A DNA stretch of 64,000 nucleotides from Moorena producens 3L (GCF_000211815.1 NZ_GL890953.1:37864-101863); one strand, 5' to 3'; shown: positions 1-9,633, counted from the stretch's first letter. The notes: a model not told the origin generated them from the letters alone. Made by a program: numbers and translations.

Positions 1-829
1 AAAACTAGTGGGGCGACATATTTTGTCAGAGGAGGATGTTTATAGTTCCCGGGGAAAATTAGGGATGCTATTGCGGGGATTGATGTTGTTAGAGTCTCCC
101 TTATTGCTAAGCCATAGTAATCAACAACTCCTTTCTCATATAATACTAGCAAGATTTAGGCAAAAGTTTGGGTATTCCGTACTTGTTATGCTAAATAAAC
201 ACTTTGACAAAGGGAGCAGGAATCCCCCCTAACCCCCCTTAGTAAGGCAGGGAGCAGGGAGCAGATAATAGGCAAGAGGCAAGAGGCAAGAGGCAAGAGG
301 TAAAAAATCCTGTGTACCTCATAGCTATAAGAAACGCTAGATCAGCCCATAATTATTCACTAAACGTAAATTAAGGATTAAACGTTTTCTACCAATTAAC
401 ATAATTTTCCTGAAAGCTATCGATTAGTAAGAATAACTAAGTGGAACCTAACTAAGGGCTTATTTTCCGAATTGGTTTATAAAAAACTATCAACATTTAA
501 ATCGGGGCTACCTACACCTTAATTAACTAAACTACTAAACTCAAATTAAATATTATCTAGCTATTACTATCTAGATACTTACCTTTAGGAGTGGGCTTCG
601 ATGGTCCTGTTGATCTCAGTCTCTCCCCATACTACTTTTCTAAGGTTTTTATGTCAACGCCAGGAAAGGGAGTAATGGGGAAATGTTGTGTCTATGGTTT
701 TAGGGAGTCGGGAGTGGGGAGTGGGGAGTGGGGAGTCGGGAATAGGGAAAAAAAATTTGTGCACCTCATTACTATGATAAACACTCTATTTTCAATCTAA
801 ATTATTTACCTAAAAAATTAAGCTTTTCT
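1..829. other. Gene-poor leader with repeats
   Basis: No convincing gene. The short reading frames at 8-232 and 591-800 have no recognisable family and the second runs through repeat DNA. The stretch holds four GGCAAGA heptamers at 271-300, a run of GGGAGTC/GGGAGTG heptamers at about 704-741, and two copies of a GTACCTCAT-type end sequence (about 312-340 and 750-780) that recurs at the ends of miniature elements elsewhere. The AT-rich stretch 350-590 may hold the promoter of the epimerase at 830, but no clear -35/-10 pair can be assigned. Confidence 0.5.
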
Positions 830-1900
830 ATGAAAAAATTACTGGTAACAGGCTCCTCAGGATTGATTGGATCTGAAGTTTGTGGTTACTTTGCTCAGCA
901 AGGTTGGCAAATTCACGGTATTGATAATAATCAACGGGCTGTTTTCTTCGGTTCCCAAGGGGATACACGCTGGAATCAGCAGCGGTTGCAAGAGACAATT
1001 CAAGACTTTGTTCATCATGAATTCGATATACGCGATCGCAAAGGTATTTTAGACCTAATGGCGCAGCTCAAGCCAGACGCGATTGTACATACAGCAGCCC
1101 AGCCTTCCCACGACCGCGCCGCAGCAATTCCTTTCGCTGACTTTGATACCAACGCAGTGGGGACTTTGAACTTGCTAGAGGCTGCGAGGCAATCTTGTCC
1201 AGAGTCGCCCTTTGTACACATGTCTACCAATAAAGTGTATGGCGATCGCCCCAATACCATTAAGCTTAAGGAACTAGACACCCGTTGGGATTATGAGGAC
1301 CGGGTTTACACCAACGGCATTCCTGAAAGCTTTAGCATCGATCAATCAAAGCACTCTTTGTTTGGGGCATCGAAAGTTGCTGCTGATGTGATAGTGCAGG
1401 AATATGGTCGCTACTTTAATCTGCCCACAGCTTGTTTACGGGGTGGTTGTCTGACCGGACCAAATCATTCCGGTGTGGAACTCCACGGTTTCCTCAGTTA
1501 TCTGGTCAAGTGTAATCTCGAAGGTCGGGAATACAAGATTTTTGGCTATAAGGGTAAGCAAGTACGGGATAATATCCACTCTCTGGATGTGTCGCGGTTT
1601 ATTCACGCTTTTATCGAAGCACCTCGAATTGCTGAAGTTTATAACATCGGTGGCGGAAAAGGCAATAGCTGTTCAATTCTAGAAGCGTTTAAGCTGGCAG
1701 AGAAGTATAGTGGTAAAGCGATGCACTATACCTATCTACAAGAGAATCGAATTGGCGATCATATTTGCTATTACTCCGATTTGAGTAAGATGCGCGAGCA
1801 TTACCCCAGTTGGGATATTTCCGTGTCCTTGGAAGAAACAATTCAGCAAATTGTGGAATCTTGGCAAGCTCGTTTGGCTAAATCAGCCGTAACCGTTTGA
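830..1900 (+). CDS. NAD-dependent epimerase/dehydratase (extended SDR, CDP-tyvelose-epimerase-like)
   Basis: 356-residue extended short-chain dehydrogenase. The N-terminus carries the Rossmann nucleotide-binding motif TGSSGLIG (residues 7-14), with an acidic DN pair after the second strand expected for NAD. The active-site region reads HSLFGASKVAADV, so the usual YxxxK tyrosine appears as Phe while the Lys is kept, which is common in the CDP-paratose/tyvelose epimerase-like branch of lipopolysaccharide clusters. RGGCLTGPNHSG and a C-terminal sugar-nucleotide domain follow. It probably interconverts or oxidises a nucleotide sugar in the cytoplasm. It is the first gene of the glycan cluster and pairs logically with the second epimerase at 7361. 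The exact substrate cannot be read from sequence. Confidence 0.88.
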   Translation: MKKLLVTGSSGLIGSEVCGYFAQQGWQIHGIDNNQRAVFFGSQGDTRWNQQRLQETIQDFVHHEFDIRDRKGILDLMAQLKPDAIVHTAAQPSHDRAAAIPFADFDTNAVGTLNLLEAARQSCPESPFVHMSTNKVYGDRPNTIKLKELDTRWDYEDRVYTNGIPESFSIDQSKHSLFGASKVAADVIVQEYGRYFNLPTACLRGGCLTGPNHSGVELHGFLSYLVKCNLEGREYKIFGYKGKQVRDNIHSLDVSRFIHAFIEAPRIAEVYNIGGGKGNSCSILEAFKLAEKYSGKAMHYTYLQENRIGDHICYYSDLSKMREHYPSWDISVSLEETIQQIVESWQARLAKSAVTV

Positions 1901-1993
1901 GTATATATAGTGTTTGTATCTGGGTTGTAAACACACTTCTTGGGGCAAAAGGCAAAAGGCAAGAGGCATGCATGCTAGAGGGGAAAGAGTGCG

Positions 1994-3247
1994 TAGTGGC
2001 GTGGCACAGCTAATTTGGTGCATTAGATTCTAGGTCTTCATCAAGTTCAAATACAGGATATAGGTGTTTAAGTTTGACTCGTGCATCTTCGGTAGTAAAT
2101 CGCCAAACGACCTTGGCTGAACTACTGTTGCGCTCTTGTTGCCATGCATCAAGTTCATTCTTTAGTTCCTCAACCGTGGCAATCCGACGGTCAAGACATT
2201 GCTGAGACAGTACTGATAGCTCAGTTTCCGCGTTCATTTTGCCAACTACCATTGCGTGGCGTGTGAATCAACGACCGTCGCCGTGCCAAACTGTGGGCTT
2301 CAGAGGCGGGAAAAGTCTTGTAAAAAGAGGAGATGTTATGGATATTGAGGTTGTCGCACAGCAAGCGCACAATGTGATCATCAGGATAGTCAATATCGAG
2401 TAATTGCTTGACTTCCATAGCCCAGTCGGAGCTGGTGCGGTTGTCGCGACAACTGACTCGTCGCCAACCTCGGCTGGGGTCAAAAAACCTAAATAGGGCT
2501 TGGACTCCTTCACGGGTGTAGTGATAGTCTTCTTTGGCATTTACTCCTGGCTGCATCGGAATCGGTTCGCTTAGCGTGACCATGTAACTCCTTGCTGGCT
2601 TCATCCATGCAGATTAAGGGGATTTCTGGATTTTCAGGACAGGTATAGTGGTCTAGAACTACTTCCATTTCGGCTACAAATCTTGGCAAATCTCGTTCTG
2701 GAATACAGAATCTCTGAGTTTTCCAGGGACGCAATTTGTTTTTTTTAGGGTTCGTCTCACTGTTTCCCTAGAAATTTCCGTGACGATTGTGCGTCGCTTG
2801 AGTTCTGTAGTTAAGAGTCTCAAACTCCAATTCCCTCTCCCTTGGGGTGGCTCACTGCAACAAAGGGCAATAATTTGAGCTTCTGTTTCTCCATCCACAA
2901 TCGGCTCTACTGGTGGTTTCCTTCTGAGTTTTCTCTCCTTAGCTGGCACTACTCCTTTTTCTAAGAATTTTTTTCGCACTCGACCCACTGTATTGCGATG
3001 GAGATTGAGTGCTAAGGCAATTTCGTTATCTGTCCATTTCCGCTTTGCTTCCCCTCCTTCGTCTGACATCAACAGTATTTGAGCATGAAGTATTTTTTTG
3101 GCTGGGGCGTATCCATTGTTGCTTATGACTTCCAGCCTTTTTCTCTGTTCTCGACTCAGAATCACCTTGTCTCGTTTTCCTCTTCCCATACTTTCCGCCT
3201 CAGTTATCCTATTTCTATTGCACTATTTTAGCTGTGCCACGCCAGTA
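1994..3247 (-). mobile_element. Decayed IS630-family insertion sequence
   Basis: About 1.25 kb bounded by near-perfect inverted ends: 1994-2013 and 3228-3247 share GTGGCGTGGCACAGCTAA-type sequence with one mismatch in 20 positions. Both outer ends are TA, as expected for IS630/Tc1-mariner elements, which insert at and duplicate TA. It contains a single disrupted transposase on the minus strand. It sits between the first epimerase and the ABC exporter. Confidence 0.85.
2010..3189 (-). pseudogene. IS630-family transposase, broken by three frameshifts
   Basis: Conceptual product begins MGRGKRDKVILSREQ and has an N-terminal helix-turn-helix (NEIALALNLHRNTVGRVRKK), then a DDE catalytic domain: ICMDEASKELHG supplies the first Asp, LLCDNLNIHN the second, and ETELSVLSQQCLDRRI belongs to the C-terminal Glu region. 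The reading frame moves three times: near 2739-2746 (an A8 run on the coding strand where nine would keep frame), near 2580 (after ELHG), and near 2237 (after NGSW). The pieces otherwise join to a full-length protein. Frameshifting is known for some IS630 members and could explain the A-run, but three shifts argue for decay. Confidence 0.85.
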
Positions 3248-3392
3248 GGGTGCGTTAGGGGCGGACTTGCCCTTATTTTTCACCTCGTAGCCAGCGTTGG
3301 GATAGTCCGCCCCGTAACGCACAACCCTTGGGCGAGCCCTCATTTTCTCGGTCGCCAGTGTTAGGTTGCTGCCTGGGAAATGAAACGGGCAA

Positions 3393-3518
3393 GATGCCCG
3401 TTCCACGCCTGATGCCCGTTCCACGCCTGATGCCTGTGCCACGCCTGATGCCCGTTCCACGCCTGATGCCCGTTCCACGCCTGATGCCTGTGCCACGCCT
3501 GATGCCCGTTCCACGCCC
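3393..3518. repeat. 18-bp tandem repeat, seven units
   Basis: Seven head-to-tail copies of GATGCCCGTTCCACGCCT, with units 3 and 6 carrying the variant GATGCCTGTGCCACGCCT. Because 18 is divisible by 3 all frames stay open and produce artefactual proline- or glycine-rich reading frames. Flanking copies of GGGCAAGATGCCC form short hairpins at about 3387 and 3536. The rest of 3248-3682 shows no gene. Confidence 0.9.
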
Positions 3519-3682
3519 GGAAAATCTTGATAACGGGCAAGATGCCCATTCCACAAAACTCTTAAAATCATTCCATTATTAAGCAACGCCCCCTCTCTTT
3601 CCCAGATCCGCTGCTCCCATCAATTCTAGTTTCACATCTGATTTTAAAACGCTATATATTTGCTGACTAATTAATAGTAATT

Positions 3683-5518
3683 GTGACAAAACTCAAAAAA
3701 CTTATTCCTAATTTCCGATCGCCAGCCTATGTTCTGGTCGGGGAGACAGCCCGGAGAAACTGGTGGCTGATTGGGATGAACCTGATTACTAATCTCGTCA
3801 GTGCTGTCCTAGAGGGCAGCACCCTAGGTGTTATTTATCTGGCCGTGGGTTATCTAACCGGGACTGATGACCCTGGAACAGATACACCAACTAATCCCAC
3901 AATAGCTCAAATCCTTGCTAAGATTCTGCCTTTGCCACCAGAGCAAATGTTTTTAATATTAATCTTTGGGGCAGTGGTGCTGCAAATCGGCTTAAGTCTG
4001 AGTAACTATCTCAATAAGGTATCCACAGCTTACCTATCGGCCAAAGCACAGCCCTATGTGACGGGCAAAGTGTTTGAACGGATTATGACCTTTAGCTATG
4101 GCTGTGTCAGCCGCTATAAGGTCGGTGACCTAGTACTTTTTACCAATGATGCGGCTTTCGCAGTCGATCAAAATATCACACAATTCAACAATCTGGTGGT
4201 GAGTGTGTCATTCTCCTTGGTGTACCTGGTTATTATCGTGGGTCTATCCCCAATCTTGGCAGGGGCGGCAACGGTGCTGATCCTGGCGGTGGCTTATGTG
4301 CAGTACAAGCTGATTCCCCGATTACGACGAGTGGTAAAGCGGGTGACCGCAAGCCAGGTGGAGTCGGCTAAGTATATTACTCAGAGCATCCAGGCATTGA
4401 GGTTGTTGCATACCTTTGGTACCCAGCCACAGACACTAACGGGGGCAAATCAGATATTAGGTAAAATCGAGAAACAACTAAAAAAGCGGGCATTGGTCTT
4501 TTACCTGCCGGAGCCAATTTTAGAGACTTTGCCCATGGTAGCCCTGGGAATTTTGGCGGCTTCCGCAGTACTATTTGAAGGGGGTAAGGCGACAATCCTA
4601 CCCCTGTTGTTGACCTTTTTGCTGGCCTTGCAAAGGTTATCGGGGCGCTTGAGAGCAACTTCAAACACAATTACAGCTTTTGTGGATAACAGCGCCCGGA
4701 TGGCACGGTTGGAGACGATTTTAGACCAGCGGGATAAGGTATTTGAGCACTCGGGCACGGAGCCGTTTACACGGCTAAGGGAAGATATTGAGTTTAAGTC
4801 TGTAAGCCTTTCTTATACTAACGATGATAACCTTGCCTTGAACAATCTCACCTTTACTCTGCCCCGACATCAAGTAACTGCCTTAGTCGGGGAGTCGGGG
4901 GCAGGTAAGTCTTCGATTATAGATTTGTTCATCGGACTGTATCAACCGACGGCAGGACATATTCTAGTCAATGGTCGTCCTCTAGCAGACTATTGCTTGG
5001 AAGACTGGCGGCAACAGATCGGGGTGGTCAGTCAAGATACGTTTATTTTTAATGACAGTATTTTAGAAAATTTGCGTTACGGTCGTCCCTCAGCAAGCTT
5101 GGATGAGGTGGTGGAAGCAGCGAAAGCAGCCCAAGCCCACAAGTTTATTTTAGCGTTGCCTGATCGGTACGAAACGGTGGTGGGTGAGCGGGGCTATAAA
5201 CTCTCCGGTGGACAGCGGCAACGATTGGCTCTGGCACGGGCATTAATTAAGCAGCCAGAGATTTTAATCTTGGATGAAGCCACCAGTGCCTTAGATAGTG
5301 AATCAGAGAAGTTGATTCAGCAGGCATTGGAACAGTTCCAGAAGGAACGAACAGTGATTGTGGTGGCACACCGACTTTCGACCATTGCTGAGGCTGATCA
5401 AATTCTAGTGCTAGAGCGGGGACAGCTTGTAGAGCACGGTACCCATAACTCGCTTTTGCATCAAGGTGAGCGCTATGCACGCTATTGGCAGTTGCAGAGT
5501 AGCCAGGTGGCAGCTTAA
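3683..5518 (+). CDS. ABC transporter, fused permease/ATPase (MsbA-like exporter)
   Basis: 611-residue half-transporter of the type I exporter fold. A membrane domain (about residues 25-335, with several hydrophobic helices) precedes the ATPase domain: Walker A GESGAGKS (403-410), Q-loop near VVSQDTF (about 451), signature LSGGQ (507-511), Walker B ILILDE (527-532) and switch His in VAHRLST (about 564). Such proteins dimerise in the inner membrane and export lipid-linked glycans, lipids or peptides; the cluster context favours a glycolipid. Start is GTG at 3683; no better ATG was seen. The last 209 nt are duplicated at 7007-7344. Confidence 0.92.
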   Translation: MTKLKKLIPNFRSPAYVLVGETARRNWWLIGMNLITNLVSAVLEGSTLGVIYLAVGYLTGTDDPGTDTPTNPTIAQILAKILPLPPEQMFLILIFGAVVLQIGLSLSNYLNKVSTAYLSAKAQPYVTGKVFERIMTFSYGCVSRYKVGDLVLFTNDAAFAVDQNITQFNNLVVSVSFSLVYLVIIVGLSPILAGAATVLILAVAYVQYKLIPRLRRVVKRVTASQVESAKYITQSIQALRLLHTFGTQPQTLTGANQILGKIEKQLKKRALVFYLPEPILETLPMVALGILAASAVLFEGGKATILPLLLTFLLALQRLSGRLRATSNTITAFVDNSARMARLETILDQRDKVFEHSGTEPFTRLREDIEFKSVSLSYTNDDNLALNNLTFTLPRHQVTALVGESGAGKSSIIDLFIGLYQPTAGHILVNGRPLADYCLEDWRQQIGVVSQDTFIFNDSILENLRYGRPSASLDEVVEAAKAAQAHKFILALPDRYETVVGERGYKLSGGQRQRLALARALIKQPEILILDEATSALDSESEKLIQQALEQFQKERTVIVVAHRLSTIAEADQILVLERGQLVEHGTHNSLLHQGERYARYWQLQSSQVAA

Positions 5519-6037
5519 AACAGTAGCTTGAGGCAGGGCTGTTTCATTCTTGACCCTAAAATTGATCAGGGAGTGGGGAGTGGCTCACAGGGGTAGGTTT
5601 TTTACATTTGGGTCGGGAATCGGGAATCGGGAATCGGGAGTCGCTCATCAGGGTAGGTTTTTAACTTTCACCTCAGGTGTGGGGTGTGGGGTATAAGAAA
5701 ATGTACCATTATTGTCGTTAAAAATCATCAAGACAATAAAAGTACGTACTCGCCCCTTTGTAAAAAACCTACCCTTGTAAGGGGCATCCTGCCCGCCCGA
5801 AAATATCCGGTGCCCTTGACCCATTAAGAATTTAATTCGCTAACGGAAAGCGCACCTAAAAACTATTAAAATCATTCCATTATTAAGCAACGCCTCAGCT
5901 CCTGTATTTTTATAATCATTTTTATAATCACCCGTTCTCCCACACCCTACCAAGTTCACCAGGTTGCTTATCACCCAGTCAGGTATCTAAATGTAGGTAC
6001 AGACGTGAAATAGATTCAACATTTCTGGTGTATTGTT
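5519..6037. other. Repeat-bearing intergenic region
   Basis: No gene. It contains GGGAATC heptamers (about 5613-5640), part of the AGGTGCG-type palindrome family (about 5806-5852), and at about 5870-5896 a stretch that matches the one upstream of the ABC exporter (about 3567-3593: AAAATCATTCCATTATTAAG). That match is the upstream half of a duplication whose downstream half is the ABC remnant at 7007. Confidence 0.6.
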
Positions 6038-7012
6038 ATGTCTTGGAACACTCTCAATATTACTTCCACTGCTGAAATTGTCAGCTCTATTAGGGAAAAG
6101 GGCTATTACTTCGCAGAAAGTGCATTAGATAAGATAGAGGCTGACCGGCTCTTAGAAGAAATCGACTTTGATGAGATTCTGATCAATAAAAATGACCTAG
6201 GTGTGGTTTGTTCAGGAAATCAGAAGTTTTTGAGCCATTGCCTGGCAAAGTCGAAGCGAGCCTACGATTTGATTACGTCTCAACAGGTTTTAGATGTTTG
6301 TAATGCCTATTTAAAAGTAGGATATCAGCTGATAAATCACAGGTTCTGTCAGACCCGTCGAGGGTTTCATATGCCCTGGCACACAGACAATAATCTGCTG
6401 TACGGTAGTCAGTTTTTGGGTAAGCACCAGATGCAAGGTCTGGTATTTATTATATATCTTTCCGAGCCAAATTTAAGCCCGTTTCAGTATATTGAGGGTT
6501 CCCACCTTTGGTCATCAAAGTATGACGATGAGATTTATATCAGCGATCGCTGGGTTCAGACGCACTATCAGCAGGATATCAGAACCTTTGAAATAAAGAA
6601 GGGCGACCTCATCATCTTTGATTTGCATGGTATTCATCGAGCACGCCCGTTTAAAGACAGACATCATGTTCGAAATATTTTTCAGTTCCAGGTCGAGCAA
6701 ATTAAAGATGAATATCTTGGCCATGGAGAGCAAAATCTGGTCAATGCTGGGTTTATCGATAACCCTAGTCCAGACCTTTTCAACTACTTAGGATTTGGGA
6801 TTCAGCGAAACTATCCAGTCTTTCCAAATAGTTCAATCGCAACTATGGCTATGCCAGAGCTAATGAAGTTATATAAGCAGCTTTTGCTCCTGACGCTTAA
6901 GGCAATCACTAGGAACCTAGCCAAAGGGCTGCTAACTGGAGAATGGCAAGTGAGTTTAAAACGTAAACTATGGCATCCTAAATTGCCAAGTTCAAACAGC
7001 AGAAAGAGTTGA
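6038..7012 (+). CDS. Phytanoyl-CoA dioxygenase (PhyH) family protein
   Basis: 324-residue protein with the Fe(II)/2-oxoglutarate dioxygenase pattern of the PhyH family: proximal HTD (H115, D117, in MPWHTDNN) and a distal His in FDLHGIHRARP (H197 or H200). The family hydroxylates or otherwise oxidises carbon centres using O2 and 2-oxoglutarate; the substrate here could be a sugar or lipid part of the glycan. The final codons and TGA stop (AGTTGA) lie on the boundary with a fragment of the ABC transporter, so the native C-terminus may have been trimmed. It appears to occupy the place of the body of a second ABC exporter copy. Confidence 0.82.
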   Translation: MSWNTLNITSTAEIVSSIREKGYYFAESALDKIEADRLLEEIDFDEILINKNDLGVVCSGNQKFLSHCLAKSKRAYDLITSQQVLDVCNAYLKVGYQLINHRFCQTRRGFHMPWHTDNNLLYGSQFLGKHQMQGLVFIIYLSEPNLSPFQYIEGSHLWSSKYDDEIYISDRWVQTHYQQDIRTFEIKKGDLIIFDLHGIHRARPFKDRHHVRNIFQFQVEQIKDEYLGHGEQNLVNAGFIDNPSPDLFNYLGFGIQRNYPVFPNSSIATMAMPELMKLYKQLLLLTLKAITRNLAKGLLTGEWQVSLKRKLWHPKLPSSNSRKS

Positions 7013-7344
7013 TTCAGCAGGCATTGGAACAGTTCCAGAAAGAACGAACAGTGATTTTTGTGGCACACCGACTTTCGACCATTGCTGAGGCTGATCAAAT
7101 TTTGGTGCTAGAGCGGGGAGAGGTTGTGGAGCAGGGTACCCATAAGTCGCTTCTGCATCAAGGTGAGCGCTATAGCAATCCTAAATCATTTGTAAAATCA
7201 CTAGACTTATTAAAAACTAGCTCCAACTCCTGTCCCTTCTGCCTTCTGCCTTCTGCCTTAAAGCAGCCTATTTCTTTCACGAATCAGATAGGATTGCTAT
7301 ATGCCCGCTATTGGAAGTTGCAGAGTAGTCAGGTGGCAGCTTAA
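7007..7344 (+). pseudogene. 3' remnant of a second ABC exporter copy
   Basis: The sequence from 7007 matches the end of the exporter gene (5310-5518) almost base for base: IQQALEQFQKERTVI, the switch His of VAHRLST and the terminal LQSSQVAA are all kept. Walker A, signature and Walker B are absent, so it cannot work as an ATPase. A 129-bp insertion between the codons for Tyr and Ala near the C-terminus keeps the frame open. It directly follows the PhyH gene and precedes the second epimerase. Confidence 0.88.
7171..7301. mobile_element. Miniature inverted-repeat element (MITE) inside ABC remnant
   Basis: Comparison with the intact copy defines the insertion exactly. The element core 7173-7299 (127 bp) starts and ends with perfect 11-bp inverted repeats (TAGCAATCCTA) and is flanked by duplicated TA (7171-7172, 7300-7301), the signature of an IS630/Tc1-mariner-mobilised element. 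Its interior has three CTTCTGC heptamers. It has no coding capacity of its own; with the duplicated TA it adds 129 bp, so the host frame is preserved. Confidence 0.88.
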
Positions 7345-7360
7345 CGGTTTAAGGGATTTT

Positions 7361-8437
7361 ATGAAACTTTTTATTACAGGAATTTGTGGCTTTGTGGGTA
7401 GTACCCTGACTAAAGCGTTACTTGACCATAAAGCAGATTTAGCCATTACGGGTATTGATAACCTATCTCGGTCAGGCTCTTGGCTTAATCGTGAGATTTT
7501 GACTAAACAAGGGGTGAAGGTGGTTCATGGTGATATTCGTAATGCCAGCGACCTGGAAGCTAATGGTCCCTTTGACTGGGTGATTGATTGTGCGGCGAAC
7601 CCTAGTGTATTGGCCGGGGTCGATGGTCAATCGAGTAGTCGTCAACTGATTGAGCATAACTTGGGTGGTACAATTAACTTGCTGGAGGTGTGCAAACGTT
7701 GGAATGCAGGTTTCATACTGCTCTCAACCAGCCGGGTATATTCGATTCCACCATTGGCACAATTAAAGGTAGAGGTGCATGACCGGGCTTTTCGACCTTG
7801 TTTAACTGACTCGTCTAGTTGGCCAGTGGGATTGAGTGAGCAGGGTATTAGTGAAGTGTTTTCAACGGCTCCGCCGGTCTCGCTGTATGGTTCGACAAAG
7901 CTAGCATCAGAAACACTGGCTCTGGAATATGGGTTAACTTTTAATTTTCCGGTGTGGATTAATCGCTGTGGAGTAATGGCTGGTGCTGGACAATTCGGTC
8001 ATCCAGGACAGGGGATTTTTGCTTTTTGGATTCATAGTTTCCGCGAAAAACGAGCGCTCAAATATATTGGTTTTGGAGGTAATGGCTATCAGGTACGGGA
8101 TTGTTTGCATCCTCAAGATTTAGTGTCTTTGTTAGAAAAGCAGTTTACTGAGCCGTTGGTGACGAATAAACCCCGAACTGTGAATTTAAGTGGTGGGGTG
8201 AGCAATAGTATGTCACTGCGACAATTAACTGATTGGTGTGAAGATCGGTTTGGGGCTAATACGGTGGTTCAAACTGATACGGAACGGCCTTTTGACATTG
8301 CTTGGATGGTGTTGGATTCGACAAAGGCTGCAAATGTTTGGGGTTGGAAGCCTCAGACTAGTATTTATGACGTGTTGAGAGAGATTGCTGAGTTTGCAGA
8401 AGGGCAAAAAGATTGGTGTCAAATCTCAGCTTCATGA
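7361..8437 (+). CDS. NAD-dependent epimerase/dehydratase (CDP-paratose 2-epimerase-like)
   Basis: 358-residue extended SDR. It has the Rossmann motif TGICGFVGS near the N-terminus, GIDNLSRSG after the second strand, the STSRVYS serine region, and the catalytic YGSTK (YxxxK). This combination resembles the CDP-paratose/tyvelose epimerase branch. ATG at 7361 is chosen because the frame upstream of it is the MITE/ABC remnant. It probably acts in the cytoplasm on a nucleotide sugar for the glycan built by this cluster, perhaps consecutively with the epimerase at 830. Substrate unproven. Confidence 0.88.
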   Translation: MKLFITGICGFVGSTLTKALLDHKADLAITGIDNLSRSGSWLNREILTKQGVKVVHGDIRNASDLEANGPFDWVIDCAANPSVLAGVDGQSSSRQLIEHNLGGTINLLEVCKRWNAGFILLSTSRVYSIPPLAQLKVEVHDRAFRPCLTDSSSWPVGLSEQGISEVFSTAPPVSLYGSTKLASETLALEYGLTFNFPVWINRCGVMAGAGQFGHPGQGIFAFWIHSFREKRALKYIGFGGNGYQVRDCLHPQDLVSLLEKQFTEPLVTNKPRTVNLSGGVSNSMSLRQLTDWCEDRFGANTVVQTDTERPFDIAWMVLDSTKAANVWGWKPQTSIYDVLREIAEFAEGQKDWCQISAS

Positions 8438-8508
8438 GTATATAGAATGACATCTATCTTATTTATGAAATGAAGATGTACATACTGTTTATGTGGATTT
8501 AATGAATC

Positions 8509-9582
8509 ATGCTAATAATTGATAGACTAAACAAAATTTTACTTCGTAGGTTATTTATTTGTGAAAGTCCACAAGTAAACCTTACTGAATTTCAATACGA
8601 TTCTATTGGTAAGTTTCAGACAAAAGTGAATAAGGGAGTATATACCTTTGAGAGCATTTCTTGTCTATGTGGTGATTCAGAAGGTATTTGTTTAACTGAG
8701 CGTGATCGCTATTGTTTGTCAGTGTCAACATACTTATGTAAATCCTGTGGGATAATGCGGACAAGCCCAAGATTAGATGAGTCTAGTTTATCAAAATTTT
8801 ACGATCAAGACTACCGTTCTATTTATGTTGGCCATTCTCAAGCACCAGATGATTTTTTTGAGGAACAAGAAAGTCATGGCAGATTAATTATGGATTTCCT
8901 AAAGCCAAATTTCAAGTTTCATGAAAATTTAACAGTATTTGATGTGGGTTGTGGAGCAGGGGGAGTACTGATCCCTTTCAAAAATTTAGGATGTAAGGTA
9001 TTTGGTTGTGATTTAGGAAGTCAATATTTGAATCGTGGCAAAAGCATAGGACTCATTCTAGAACATGGAGATATAAAATCTTTAGACAAATACGGAAAAG
9101 CTGACCTTGTAATTCTTTGCCATGTTCTTGAACATTTTCCAAATCCTCTTGAAGAACTTGAGAAGATATATAATTCAATCACTGATAGAGGATATTTATA
9201 TATTGAGCTTCCTGGTATATTTAAGATTCATAGAAATTATGTCAATCCATTAAGGTTTTTTCAAAATGCACATCTTTATCACTTTTCCTTATCAACTTTA
9301 AATTTCATTTTAGGAAAAGCTGGTTTTGAATTAGTTAAAGGAGATGAGAATATTAGAGCATTATATAGAAAAACAGACAAAAGGCATCTATCTAATTTAA
9401 ACAAAAAATTGTACTTAATAATATTAATATATTTCTATTTTTCTGAAATTAACTATTCACTAGGATTGTTTCGTTTTAACATTGGTTCTATACGCTCTAT
9501 TATCTCAAAAATCATTCATAAAATAATGAAGCAAGAAACTATTTACTTAATTAAAAAAAGTTTACTAATAAAGAAAACCTAA
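8509..9582 (+). CDS. Class I SAM-dependent methyltransferase with N-terminal Cys motif
   Basis: 357 residues. The N-terminal quarter has a possible zinc-binding pattern (CLCG, then CKSCG), as in sugar C-methyltransferases and the related Methyltransf_23 group. SAM-binding motif I reads FDVGCGAGG, and CHVLEHFPNP matches the post-motif region. The C-terminal 80 residues are Lys/Ile-rich without a recognised domain. Likely methylates a nucleotide sugar or assembled glycan. The AT-rich composition compared with the epimerase before it suggests a separate acquisition. Confidence 0.82.
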   Translation: MLIIDRLNKILLRRLFICESPQVNLTEFQYDSIGKFQTKVNKGVYTFESISCLCGDSEGICLTERDRYCLSVSTYLCKSCGIMRTSPRLDESSLSKFYDQDYRSIYVGHSQAPDDFFEEQESHGRLIMDFLKPNFKFHENLTVFDVGCGAGGVLIPFKNLGCKVFGCDLGSQYLNRGKSIGLILEHGDIKSLDKYGKADLVILCHVLEHFPNPLEELEKIYNSITDRGYLYIELPGIFKIHRNYVNPLRFFQNAHLYHFSLSTLNFILGKAGFELVKGDENIRALYRKTDKRHLSNLNKKLYLIILIYFYFSEINYSLGLFRFNIGSIRSIISKIIHKIMKQETIYLIKKSLLIKKT

Positions 9583-9633
9583 CATTTTTTGATGAGTAAA
9601 ACAATATAATTTTTTAGTTCAAGAAAAATTATT

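Noticed and set aside
8..232. 74-residue open frame at the window start
   Set aside because: No homology pattern, no ribosome-binding site, ends in repeat DNA; could at most be a fragment.
591..800. 69-residue open frame
   Set aside because: Second half is GGGAGTGG repeat sequence; no recognisable domain.
3215..3586. Several overlapping long open frames on both strands
   Set aside because: They are produced by the 18-bp tandem repeat, whose length is a multiple of three.
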